Notes under the pieces: generated by a model | Told to the model about the DNA's origin: nothing | The model's database searches: none | What the model saw: the letters and a program-made list of their open reading frames with translations, nothing else | Made by a program: the position numbers and the translations under genes | Part shown: positions 1-6,666 of the stretch, piece after piece | Layout: each line of letters begins with the position of its first letter | Position numbering within the stretch: the stretch's first letter is position 1 | Assembly (NCBI GenBank): GCA_027622495.1 | Contig: JAQBYL010000012.1 | Span: 1-21,454, forward strand | Direction of reading: 5' to 3' | Length of the DNA: 21,454 nt | DNA from: Pseudomonadota bacterium | GTDB taxonomy: Bacteria > Pseudomonadota > Gammaproteobacteria > Pseudomonadales > Azotimanducaceae

Positions 1-155
1 TGAACGGGGTTCATCACAATCCACGCACGGTCAAACTACCTGCCGTGGAACCCATCGCCGCCACCGAAAAGCCCCGTTTTCAACAGCAGGCGGAACCGCT
101 TTTCACCCTGCTGGACGCCCACAAACAACAGCACCTGTTGGCGGTCGGACATTGA
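1..155 (+). CDS. C-terminal end of M23-family murein metallopeptidase (partial)
   Basis: An open frame enters from the left edge (first full codon at base 3) and stops at TGA 153-155, giving about 50 residues. The readable tail has the pattern NPRTVKLPAVEPI followed by FQQQAEPLFTLLD, which resembles the extreme C-terminus of gammaproteobacterial M23 (LytM/MepM-like) peptidoglycan endopeptidases, where a TVxLPxAxPI segment follows the catalytic domain. The catalytic HxxxD and HxH motifs would lie upstream, outside the window. The assignment rests on this tail and on its position immediately before anmK (one base between stop and next start), an arrangement known from Pseudomonas. The two genes are probably co-transcribed and act in murein turnover. 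The family call is moderately secure; the exact paralogue is not. Confidence 0.65.
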   Translation, partial: NGVHHNPRTVKLPAVEPIAATEKPRFQQQAEPLFTLLDAHKQQHLLAVGH

Positions 156-156
156 T

Positions 157-1272
157 TTGACCGAAACAACGTGCCTGGGAACCATTTCAGGTACCAGTGT
201 TGATGGTCTGGACGTGGCTCTGGTGCGCTTCGATGAAGCCTGCACCCCCACCGAGTTTGTTGCCGGTGCTACCCTTCCACTCCCAGCGCAGTTACGCGAT
301 ACGTTGATTGATCTTGGTCAACGAAGGGCCGACAACATCGATCACCTGGGTCGCGCCGATGCCGCGCTGGGCGAATTCATCGGCGAATCCATTAACGCAT
401 TTCTCGCCCAAAACTCAGTGGCTGCACAGGATGTACTGGCCATCGGCTCACATGGCCAGACCGTTCGCCACCGACCGCTCGCGCCGAACGCCTTTTCATT
501 GCAGATTGGCGACCCGAACCGGATCGCCGAGATCACCGGCATCACCACGGTGGCAGACTTCCGCCGCCGCGATATCGCTGCTGGTGGACAGGGCGCACCG
601 CTGGTGCCGCCGTTTCATGAAATTCTGTTTCGTCACGAGCGTGAAGCCCGCGTGGTACTGAACATCGGCGGTATCAGCAACATCACCCTGTTGCCACCGA
701 GCGGCAAGGGAACGATCAGCGGTTACGACACCGGTCCAGGCAACGCGCTTATGGACGCCTGGATTGCAGAGCACAAGGCTCAACCGTTTGATGTGGACGC
801 AGCCTGGGCGGCTTCTGGCCAGGTCCATGACCTGTTGCTCAATGGCCTGATGAGCGACCCTTACCTCAATCAGCCGGCACCAAAGAGCACCGGCAAAGAG
901 CACTATCGCCTGGATTGGCTGACCGGTCAGCTCAGCTCATTCGAATCCATCAAGCCTGAGGATGTGCAGGCAACCCTCACGCTCTTTACCGCACGCTCTG
1001 TTCTATCAGCAATAACCACCTGGTCTCACCACGCCGACCGCATCCTGGTCTGTGGCGGCGGCCGCCTGAACCCCCTGCTGATGCAACACCTGACAGATCT
1101 CGCAAACTGCCCGGTCCAGAGCGTCGATGAACACGGCGTCGACGGAGACAGAATAGAAGCCGCCGCCTTCGCCTGGCTCGCCTGCAGAACCCTAGCCAAC
1201 CTGAGCGGCAATGCCCCCTCAGTCACCGGCGCCACCGGCCCCCGAATCCTCGGTGCCATCTACCCCGCCTGA
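157..1272 (+). CDS. anmK: Anhydro-N-acetylmuramic acid kinase AnmK
   Basis: The 371-residue product matches the usual AnmK length (about 370). It phosphorylates and opens 1,6-anhydro-MurNAc to MurNAc-6-phosphate in the cytoplasm, returning murein fragments to cell-wall synthesis. The N-terminus shows the family signature GTISGTSVDGLDVALVRF (about residues 8-25, an ATP-binding loop), then GSHGQTVRHRP, a DFRRRDIAAGGQGAPLVP segment, NIGGISN, a YDTGPGN loop and a C-terminal CGGGRLNPLLM with DGDRIEAAAFAWLA. The start is a TTG at 157, two bases after the upstream stop; no better in-frame ATG precedes the signature, so it probably depends on translation of the preceding peptidase gene. It converges on erpA downstream. 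Confidence 0.95.
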   Translation: MTETTCLGTISGTSVDGLDVALVRFDEACTPTEFVAGATLPLPAQLRDTLIDLGQRRADNIDHLGRADAALGEFIGESINAFLAQNSVAAQDVLAIGSHGQTVRHRPLAPNAFSLQIGDPNRIAEITGITTVADFRRRDIAAGGQGAPLVPPFHEILFRHEREARVVLNIGGISNITLLPPSGKGTISGYDTGPGNALMDAWIAEHKAQPFDVDAAWAASGQVHDLLLNGLMSDPYLNQPAPKSTGKEHYRLDWLTGQLSSFESIKPEDVQATLTLFTARSVLSAITTWSHHADRILVCGGGRLNPLLMQHLTDLANCPVQSVDEHGVDGDRIEAAAFAWLACRTLANLSGNAPSVTGATGPRILGAIYPA

Positions 1273-1300
1273 CCCAATCCCCAATCCATCGCACCCAATC
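1273..1300. repeat. Short 7-base tandem repeat (CCCAATC) after anmK
   Basis: Immediately after the anmK stop, the unit CCCAATC occurs at 1273, 1280 and 1294, in register with a degenerate unit (CATCGCA) at 1287, so four heptamers occupy 28 bases. This is seen directly. Such heptameric tandem runs occur in intergenic DNA of various bacteria. No function is evident. Confidence 0.6.
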
Positions 1301-1344
1301 CAGAACCAACAGCCGTAACCGTGGAATCCTGGCGTCTCGGGACC

Positions 1345-1368
1345 TTGGAAAGTTGGAATCTTGGAATC
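1345..1368. repeat. 8-base tandem repeat (TTGGAATC)
   Basis: Three octamers in tandem: TTGGAAAG (1345-1352), TTGGAATC (1353-1360) and TTGGAATC (1361-1368). A further related GTGGAATC lies at 1321-1328. They abut the left arm of the imperfect palindrome that starts near 1373. Probably produced by slippage; no protein-coding or regulatory role is visible. Confidence 0.55.
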
Positions 1369-1372
1369 AGGC

Positions 1373-1553
1373 AGCTTGTATCCGGTCAGGCGCACACACT
1401 CGTTTTCCGCGCCGTCAAAAGCGCCAACCGAGCGCGATGAATTGACCGCTTCGGGCAACTTCACCAACCAAGGGAATCGGTCCGACCTCTGGTCGGGGGA
1501 GCGATCGGCGCGGGTGCGGGAAACGAGTAAACACACCTGTCTGGATTCGAGCG
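1373..1553. repeat. Long imperfect palindrome (MITE-like or structured intergenic element)
   Basis: Bases 1373-1413 and the reverse complement of 1513-1553 align without gaps, with about 28 of 41 positions identical. The best-conserved core is ACTCGTTT(T/C)CCGC, and (G/C)CAGG-type and (A)TCC blocks are shared outside it. Many mismatches are transitions, so G:U pairing would keep a transcript folded. The 99-base interior holds a perfect hairpin, CCGACC-tct-GGTCGG, at 1482-1496. No plausible gene lies here: short open frames on either strand have no ribosome site or recognisable domain. It sits between convergent anmK and erpA. It could be a miniature mobile element, a repeated extragenic palindrome, or a long-range terminator; multiple genomic copies would be needed to call it mobile. 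Confidence 0.5.
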
Positions 1554-1569
1554 GGAACGGAGCAAAATG

Positions 1570-1902
1570 TCAGATTGCGAAAGAATTCCCACAACCACAC
1601 GTAGCCGCCGCATTAGGATTCTTAACCACAAACTGCGCCCCTTGCAGATCCTCCTTGTAGTCCACCTCCGACCCCAACAGATACTGATAACTCAAAACAT
1701 CCACCAACATCGTCACGCCATCTTTCTCAACCACCGCATCGTCTTCCGCAGTAGCCTCATCGAAGGTAAAACCATACGAGAAACCGCTGCAGCCACCGCC
1801 AGTGACAAAAACCCGGAAGCGCAATTCCGGCACGCCTTCGTCCTCGATCAGATGTTTGACCTTAGCGGCTGCCGCATCGCTGAATTGAATATCTGTATCC
1901 AT
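1570..1902 (-). CDS. erpA: Iron-sulfur cluster insertion protein ErpA
   Basis: A 110-residue A-type Fe-S carrier that delivers clusters to apo-proteins such as the isoprenoid enzymes IspG/IspH. The three cluster-binding cysteines are visible: C38 in GGGCSGFSY, and C102 and C104 in the C-terminal CGCG motif. The N-terminus (MDTDIQFSDAAAAKVKHLI) and the SYQYLLGSEVDY segment are typical of ErpA rather than IscA or SufA, and adjacency to anmK and bactofilin supports this. The ATG at 1902-1900 has only a weak purine-rich site upstream. It is the last gene of a minus-strand cluster with bactofilin and the DUF6776-like gene; the 104-base spacer before it contains an inverted repeat. Confidence 0.94.
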   Translation of the reverse strand: MDTDIQFSDAAAAKVKHLIEDEGVPELRFRVFVTGGGCSGFSYGFTFDEATAEDDAVVEKDGVTMLVDVLSYQYLLGSEVDYKEDLQGAQFVVKNPNAAATCGCGNSFAI

Positions 1903-1942
1903 ATCTGGTCTTTAAGGTTAACTCGCGCAGCCTATTGAAGTG

Positions 1943-2008
1943 AGGCCGCATTCTCCGGGTGCATCGGTACCAGCGTCAAGCCCTCGCCATCGGCGGGCGA
2001 TGCGGCCT
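1943..2008. other. 9-bp perfect inverted repeat between bactofilin and erpA
   Basis: AGGCCGCAT at 1943-1951 pairs exactly with ATGCGGCCT at 2000-2008, enclosing a 48-base loop that can itself fold around CGCC-atc-GGCG (1986-1996). The right arm overlaps the bactofilin stop codon (2007-2009). On the transcribed (minus) strand no T-run follows, so it is not a classic intrinsic terminator. It could separate the stability of the bactofilin and erpA parts of the message, or act as an attenuator. The pairing is seen; the role is inferred. Confidence 0.5.
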
Positions 2009-2405
2009 AGTCCGCCATCCGACTTTCACCAGGAAACGCATGCACTTCCGCACTCGCCGACTCCTGATGCACCATCTGCCCGTCCACCTTCGCACCGAGC
2101 TCCATCTGCATCAACCGGTAATGCAGATCGCCCAACACACGTGCCTTTGAAGCCAGTTCAACCCGAACATCAGCATAGACATTGCCTTCAACCCGGCCGT
2201 TGATGATGATATTGGGGACTCGCACGTCGCCGACAACCGAGCCTTCTTCGCTGATCACAACCCTCGCCTTACCTCCACCATCGCCAATCAGCGTACCGGT
2301 CACTTTACCGTTGATGTACAGCTGATCGTCAAAGTGAATTTCGCCGACCACTTCTGTGTTGGCCGCGACCAGGGTTACGCCTTTTTCAATCTTGGTTCGC
2401 TTCAT
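2007..2405 (-). CDS. Bactofilin (polymer-forming cytoskeletal protein)
   Basis: 132 residues. Bactofilins self-assemble without nucleotide into filaments of right-handed beta-helix subunits and often scaffold cell-wall or membrane enzymes. The family core is visible at about residues 15-95, with repeated turns of the G-x-(I/V)-x-G-x-(I/V) type: VVGEIHFDDQLYINGKVTG, GSVVGDVRVPNIIINGRVEG and ARVLGDLHY. Short unstructured tails flank the core, as is usual. The ATG at 2405-2403 lies inside the end of the upstream DUF6776-like gene (20-base overlap), implying translational coupling and a joint function, plausibly membrane anchoring of the polymer through that coiled-coil partner. An association with envelope growth is inferred from neighbours. 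Confidence 0.88.
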   Translation of the reverse strand: MKRTKIEKGVTLVAANTEVVGEIHFDDQLYINGKVTGTLIGDGGGKARVVISEEGSVVGDVRVPNIIINGRVEGNVYADVRVELASKARVLGDLHYRLMQMELGAKVDGQMVHQESASAEVHAFPGESRMAD

Positions 2406-3132
2406 TGGAGGTTGCCTCTTCGCCTGTCCGCACTGACCAGTGAAATTCCTTTGTCACCGGAACCGAATTACCGCTCTGCTTAGCCGTCACAACCACTGTG
2501 TCCGGTTCAAAATCCACTGGCATAGACAAACTGCCTGACAGATCCTGGAAGTAGCGGAACTTGAAGGGAAGAGGATAGGTTTCCATCTGTGCTAAGTCTG
2601 TGAGGAGCAACACTAGTTGCTCATCGGAGCGACGTCCGTGGACTTCGACGTGAACAACGCCTTTGATCAGATCCCGTCGTTTGGAGGCATGCGTGAGGAG
2701 CAGACGGAAGTCGACACCGGTATCCGTTGCCTGCATCTGGAACTCGGCAATCTGCAATCCCTGATCCAGACTGGCTGGATCCATCAGAGCGCGATAGAAA
2801 GTGATCTCTTCATTCAGAACGGCAACGTCATCACGCAGATCCTTGATGGTCTGACGAAGGGCGATGGACGCCTGCTGGTCAACCTTGCGCGTCAGTTTCA
2901 GATCGACGAGTTGGCGATTCAGCTCAATGATCCGCTGTTGATCATCGACACTGGTTACCTCGAAACCGGTCAACCGCACATGGTCCACCCCGGCCTGGTA
3001 TAAACCGATCGCGTAACCGCCCAGCAAGGCCACAACTGCCACCAGCAGCACCGCCAGAAACATCAGTCCGCGCCTGGCGGGGTGTCGGTTCACCACTACC
3101 ATCTTTGTGTTCCGACGGAGCTTTTCGAGCAT
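2386..3132 (-). CDS. DUF6776-like single-pass membrane coiled-coil protein
   Basis: 248 residues, N-in with a basic cytoplasmic stretch (about 1-21), one transmembrane helix (about 22-45, FLAVLLVAVVALLGGYAIGL) and a periplasmic part. The periplasmic part starts with a heptad-rich coiled coil (about 62-115, including NRQLVDLKLTRKVDQQ and IKDLRDDVAVLNEEI), followed by a beta-rich domain with an RYFQDLSGSL...MPVDFEP segment. This layout matches an uncharacterised gammaproteobacterial family usually found beside bactofilin (DUF6776, as I recall it). The ATG at 3132-3130 is preceded by AAGAAG, a fair ribosome site. It is the first gene of the minus-strand cluster and is divergent from clc across 44 bases. 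No enzymatic motif is visible; a scaffold or adaptor for the bactofilin filament is inference. Confidence 0.75.
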   Translation of the reverse strand: MLEKLRRNTKMVVVNRHPARRGLMFLAVLLVAVVALLGGYAIGLYQAGVDHVRLTGFEVTSVDDQQRIIELNRQLVDLKLTRKVDQQASIALRQTIKDLRDDVAVLNEEITFYRALMDPASLDQGLQIAEFQMQATDTGVDFRLLLTHASKRRDLIKGVVHVEVHGRRSDEQLVLLLTDLAQMETYPLPFKFRYFQDLSGSLSMPVDFEPDTVVVTAKQSGNSVPVTKEFHWSVRTGEEATSNEANQD

Positions 3133-3176
3133 TCAACTTCTTGCGAGCAGGTGAACGTATATACTAATGCAATTGA
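3133..3176. promoter_or_regulatory. Short divergent promoter region, DUF6776-like gene / clc
   Basis: Only 44 bases separate the divergent starts. On the plus strand a TATACT hexamer (3160-3165) is a reasonable -10 candidate, but no good -35 sits 16-18 bases upstream. On the minus strand TAGTAT-like sequence overlaps the same bases. Promoters for both operons must overlap here or reach into the coding regions. Weak support. Confidence 0.3.
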
Positions 3177-4922
3177 TTGGGCCTGAAGACTATTACTCCT
3201 CCCCGCATATTTTCGATCGAATTTTTTCGTCGCCAGCTGGCGACCGTCGATGCGCTACCGCAGCTCTCATTTCTGGCCGTAGCTGTGGGTCTGATCACCG
3301 GCGCAGTGATCATCATTTTCCGCATGTTGATCGACTATGCCCTGATCTGGATGCTCGGCAGCAATGAGGGTTTCGAAGAACTGACGTCGGTCTACCGGCT
3401 GGTCTATCCGTTGACTGGCTGTGTATTGATCGGTCTGCTGCTGCTTCGTCTGCGACCTTCCGAGCGCCGGGTCGGCGTGGTGCATGTGATGGAACGCCTC
3501 ACCCGCCATCAGGGTCATCTGCCCTTGAAGAACGCCGTTGTGCAGTTTTTTGGCGGCATCATCGCCCTGGTTTCCGGCGTTTCAGGAGGCCGTGAGGGCC
3601 CAGCGATTCACCTCGGCGCGGCCAGCGCAAGCCTGATCGGTCAGACTTTTCAGCTGCCTAACAACAGTATGCGGGTGCTGGTTGCGTGCGGTAGTGCCGC
3701 TGCTATTGCAAGTGCGTTCAACACCCCGATCGCGGGAGTGATCTTTGCAATGGAGGTGGTGATGATGGAATACGCCATCGGCCGCCTTCTCCCGGTCATC
3801 ATCGCCGCGGTGACTTCAACGTTTTTAAGTCACTATTTTGTTGGCAGCGAAGCGGCCTTCGCCGTCTCTGCCGACAGCATCCAATCCCTGGCTGAAGTCC
3901 CATACATTGTCTTCGCCGGGGTCATCATTGGCTGCCTGGCTGCAGCGTTCAACAAAACCATACAGTGGTTCGCTCGGTTTTCTCACTGGCCGGTGCTGGT
4001 CCGCTTTGCTCTGGCTGGTGCAATAACGGGAGCCGCGGCGCTGGTCACCCCCGAGATTATGGGCGTCGGTTACGACTCTCTCTCGGCGGCAATGCTGGGT
4101 AATCTGACGCTCACCACGCTGATCGCAATCGTCATTCTGAAGAGCATCACCAACGCTGCCGCCGTCGGTTTTGGTTTACCTGTGGGCCTGATCGGCCCCA
4201 CGCTGGTTATCGGTGCAGCGGTGGGTGGCATCGTCGGTATCATCGGCCAGCAACTGCAACCGGAAAACGCAGCGTCGGTGGGTTTTTACGTGATGCTCGG
4301 TATGTCGGCTATGATGGCGGCTGTTCTGCAGGCGCCGCTCGCTGCACTGATGGCGGTTCTTGAGCTCACCGCAAACCCGCATCTGATCCTGCCTGCCATG
4401 CTGATCATTGTGGTTGCAACGCTGATGGCAAGCGAAGTATTCAAAAGCAAGTCTGTATACCTGATGACCCTGGACAGTCTGGGGCTGCAGTATCCACGTG
4501 GGCCAATGACCCTGCACCTGCAGAACGCCGGGGTCACGGCAATCATGAGTCGCGAATTCGTTCGTTTGTCGCAGATTGTGAGCCGGCTGGAAGCTGAGCG
4601 CGCATTGGAAAAAAACCCGCACTGGATCATTGTTGACAACGACATGGGGCAGTTGCGTTCGGCGCTGACTCCGGCAGACTTGCGCGCATTTCTTACGCAG
4701 CATGAAGATGTGGACGAAATCGATCTTCTCAAGCTCCCCGGCAGGCGCAAAGATGTTGCTGGAATCGATGCTCGAGCAACCGTCGAACAGGCGCAGATCG
4801 CCTTGTCGGCGGGCGAAGTCGAGGCGCTGTGCGTTCAACGGATGTCTGCCCCGATGATTTTTCCAGTCATGGGCGTGATCACCCAGGAAAGCATCGATAA
4901 CTATACGGAGGTGGGGTTGTGA
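3177..4922 (+). CDS. ClC-family chloride channel / Cl-/H+ antiporter with C-terminal CBS-like domain
   Basis: 581 residues with ten or more hydrophobic segments between about 30 and 430, then a soluble C-terminal domain of about 140 residues that resembles a CBS pair. The diagnostic GREGP motif is at 138-142 and keeps the gating glutamate (E140), so proton-coupled exchange is possible. GLPVGLIGPTLVIG corresponds to the later anion-binding helix start. The usual GSGIP anion motif near residue 100 is not recognisable (RRVGVVHVM instead), so selectivity may differ. The start is TTG 3177, directly after an in-frame TGA; the first in-frame ATG would remove the first membrane helix. It overlaps hemJ by four bases, indicating an operon with heme genes. 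Confidence 0.88.
   Translation: MGLKTITPPRIFSIEFFRRQLATVDALPQLSFLAVAVGLITGAVIIIFRMLIDYALIWMLGSNEGFEELTSVYRLVYPLTGCVLIGLLLLRLRPSERRVGVVHVMERLTRHQGHLPLKNAVVQFFGGIIALVSGVSGGREGPAIHLGAASASLIGQTFQLPNNSMRVLVACGSAAAIASAFNTPIAGVIFAMEVVMMEYAIGRLLPVIIAAVTSTFLSHYFVGSEAAFAVSADSIQSLAEVPYIVFAGVIIGCLAAAFNKTIQWFARFSHWPVLVRFALAGAITGAAALVTPEIMGVGYDSLSAAMLGNLTLTTLIAIVILKSITNAAAVGFGLPVGLIGPTLVIGAAVGGIVGIIGQQLQPENAASVGFYVMLGMSAMMAAVLQAPLAALMAVLELTANPHLILPAMLIIVVATLMASEVFKSKSVYLMTLDSLGLQYPRGPMTLHLQNAGVTAIMSREFVRLSQIVSRLEAERALEKNPHWIIVDNDMGQLRSALTPADLRAFLTQHEDVDEIDLLKLPGRRKDVAGIDARATVEQAQIALSAGEVEALCVQRMSAPMIFPVMGVITQESIDNYTEVGL
4907..4911 (+). promoter_or_regulatory. Ribosome binding site of hemJ inside clc
   Basis: GGAGG at 4907-4911, seven bases before the GTG at 4919. 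It supports the GTG start that overlaps the clc stop, since no ATG is nearby. Confidence 0.7.
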
Positions 4923-5350
4923 CCGGCTATTTATGGATCAAAGCCCTGCACATCATCGGCGTGGTCTGCTGGTTTGCCGGACTGTTTTATATGCCACGTC
5001 TGTTCGTGTATCACTCAACCACTACCGATCAGATCGGTAAAGATCGCTTCAAGGTCATGGAACGAAAGCTCTACCGGGTCATCATGGACCCTTCCATGGC
5101 GATTACCCTCATCTTTGGCGTCTGGGCGCTCATCGAGCGCTGGAGCGCGTTCAGCACACAGATCTGGGTCTGGCTCAAAATCGTTCTGGTGGTCGGGCTG
5201 ATCGGGTACCACCACTACTGTGGCAAGATCATCAAAGCCTTTGCCGCCGATACCAGTAGGCACAGCGAACGGTTCTACCGGGTGTTCAATGAAATACCGG
5301 CTGTAGTGCTTATACTGATCGTCATCCTCGTTGTTGTGAAACCCTTCTAA
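4919..5350 (+). CDS. hemJ: HemJ-type protoporphyrinogen IX oxidase
   Basis: 143 residues with four predicted membrane helices, the architecture of HemJ (UPF0093), the cofactor-dependent protoporphyrinogen oxidase used by many proteobacteria that lack HemG/HemY. It converts protoporphyrinogen IX to protoporphyrin IX at the inner membrane, the penultimate heme step. Conserved residues are visible: H11 in WIKALHIIGVVCWFAGLFY, the MPRLFVYH segment, MERKLYRVIMDPSM, and K87 in WVWLKIVLV; H11 and K87 correspond to residues reported as essential in the family. The GTG start is supported by GGAGG upstream. The stop TAA directly abuts the hemL ATG, so both heme enzymes are co-translated. The context makes the HemJ call strong. 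Confidence 0.9.
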   Translation: MTGYLWIKALHIIGVVCWFAGLFYMPRLFVYHSTTTDQIGKDRFKVMERKLYRVIMDPSMAITLIFGVWALIERWSAFSTQIWVWLKIVLVVGLIGYHHYCGKIIKAFAADTSRHSERFYRVFNEIPAVVLILIVILVVVKPF

Positions 5351-6634
5351 ATGGATCGATCCAAATCTGACGCCCTGTTCAAACGTGCATCTGCGACCAT
5401 ACCGGGCGGCGTGAACTCGCCTGTCCGGGCATTTAAAGGGGTGGGCGGAACACCGGTATTTTTCGCTCGGGGCGAAGGCGTTCACCTGACCGACGTAGAT
5501 GGCAACCGGTACGTCGACTTCGTTGCTTCCTGGGGACCCATGATCCTTGGGCACGGCAACCGCGACGTGGTGGAGGCGGTCAAGGCCCAGGCTGAAATTG
5601 CGCTGGGCTTTGGTGCACCCACCGAGATCGAGATCGATCTGGCAGAACAGATTGTCAGCATGGTGCCTTCTATCGACCAGGTGAGAATGGTCAATTCCGG
5701 TACTGAAGCCACCATGTCAGCCATCCGCCTGGCGCGCGGTTACACCGGTCGCGACCTGATCATCAAGTTCACCGGCTGCTACCACGGTCACTCTGATTCG
5801 CTGCTGGTGAAAGCAGGTTCGGGCGTGCTGACGTTAGGCATCCCCAATTCTCCCGGCGTGCCCGAAGCGGTTGCGGCGGCCACGCTGACCCTGCCGTTCA
5901 ACCAATTGGATGCTGTTGCGCAAGCGTTTGCTCAGTATCCAGACCAGATCGCTGCAATCATTCTTGAACCGGTGGCCGGAAACATGGGCTGTATTCCACC
6001 ACTGCCCGGGTATCTGCAAGGCCTGCGCGATCTGACACATGACAACGGTACAGTGCTGATCTTTGACGAAGTCATGACCGGTTTTCGTGTGGCCCGCGGC
6101 GGTGCTCAGGCTCGCTATGGCGTCCACCCGGACCTGACCACCCTTGGCAAAATCGTTGGCGGCGGTCTACCGGTGGGGGCGTTCGGTGGTCGGGCCGAGA
6201 TTATGGCGCATATCGCCCCTCAGGGTAGGGTGTATCAGGCAGGCACCCTGTCAGGCAATCCACTTGCAGTGGTGGCCGGGCTGACCATGCTGCGCGCTCT
6301 CGACGATGGATTTTATGAACGTCTGAACGACGCAACCGACTACTTTGTCAAAGGCCTGGCTGATGCGGCCAGACGCCACGGGGTGGCCCTCACCACCAAT
6401 CATGTCTGCGGCATGTTCAGCCTGTTTTTTGACGCACCAAGAAGCGTCAGTGAGTTCGATCACGTGGCCAACTGCAACGTGGAACGCTTTAACCGCTTTT
6501 TTCACGCCATGCTCGACGCCGGTTACTATTTTGCACCCTCAGCATTCGAGGCTGGCTTCCTGGGTGCAGCGCATAGCCGGGAGGTTCTCGACGCCACCAT
6601 CGCCGCGGCCGACCGCGTCCTGGCATCTCTCTAA
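5351..6634 (+). CDS. hemL: Glutamate-1-semialdehyde 2,1-aminomutase
   Basis: 427 residues, the standard length. This PLP enzyme converts glutamate-1-semialdehyde to 5-aminolevulinate in the C5 tetrapyrrole pathway. Visible landmarks: the N-terminal PGGVNSPVRAF, MVNSGTEATMSAIRLARG (about 115-132), CYHGHSD, FDEVMTGFR, and the PLP lysine K267 in LTTLGKIVGGGLPVGAFGG, followed by AGTLSGNPLA. The ATG at 5351 follows the hemJ stop with no gap, so coupling to hemJ is likely. Having an early (hemL) and a late (hemJ) heme enzyme together, behind a ClC transporter, is a compact arrangement. No recognisable leader or terminator separates it from its upstream neighbours. Confidence 0.97.
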   Translation: MDRSKSDALFKRASATIPGGVNSPVRAFKGVGGTPVFFARGEGVHLTDVDGNRYVDFVASWGPMILGHGNRDVVEAVKAQAEIALGFGAPTEIEIDLAEQIVSMVPSIDQVRMVNSGTEATMSAIRLARGYTGRDLIIKFTGCYHGHSDSLLVKAGSGVLTLGIPNSPGVPEAVAAATLTLPFNQLDAVAQAFAQYPDQIAAIILEPVAGNMGCIPPLPGYLQGLRDLTHDNGTVLIFDEVMTGFRVARGGAQARYGVHPDLTTLGKIVGGGLPVGAFGGRAEIMAHIAPQGRVYQAGTLSGNPLAVVAGLTMLRALDDGFYERLNDATDYFVKGLADAARRHGVALTTNHVCGMFSLFFDAPRSVSEFDHVANCNVERFNRFFHAMLDAGYYFAPSAFEAGFLGAAHSREVLDATIAAADRVLASL

Positions 6635-6666
6635 TCCAGGTATTTCTGGTAAGGAACAAGTAAAAA

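Noticed and set aside
1219..1660. Small open frames on both strands between anmK and erpA
   Set aside because: No start signal or domain, and they read through the tandem repeats and the imperfect palindrome, which explain the sequence better.
3167..3367. ATG-initiated 66-residue frame at the beginning of clc, considered as a frameshifted clc start
   Set aside because: It is in a different frame and encodes nothing like the ClC N-terminus; the in-frame TTG at 3177 directly after a stop gives a normal product.
4176..4838. 220-residue minus-strand open frame opposite clc
   Set aside because: Overlaps the ClC coding region throughout; composition rich in His, Gln, Arg and Cys as expected from reverse reading, no motif.
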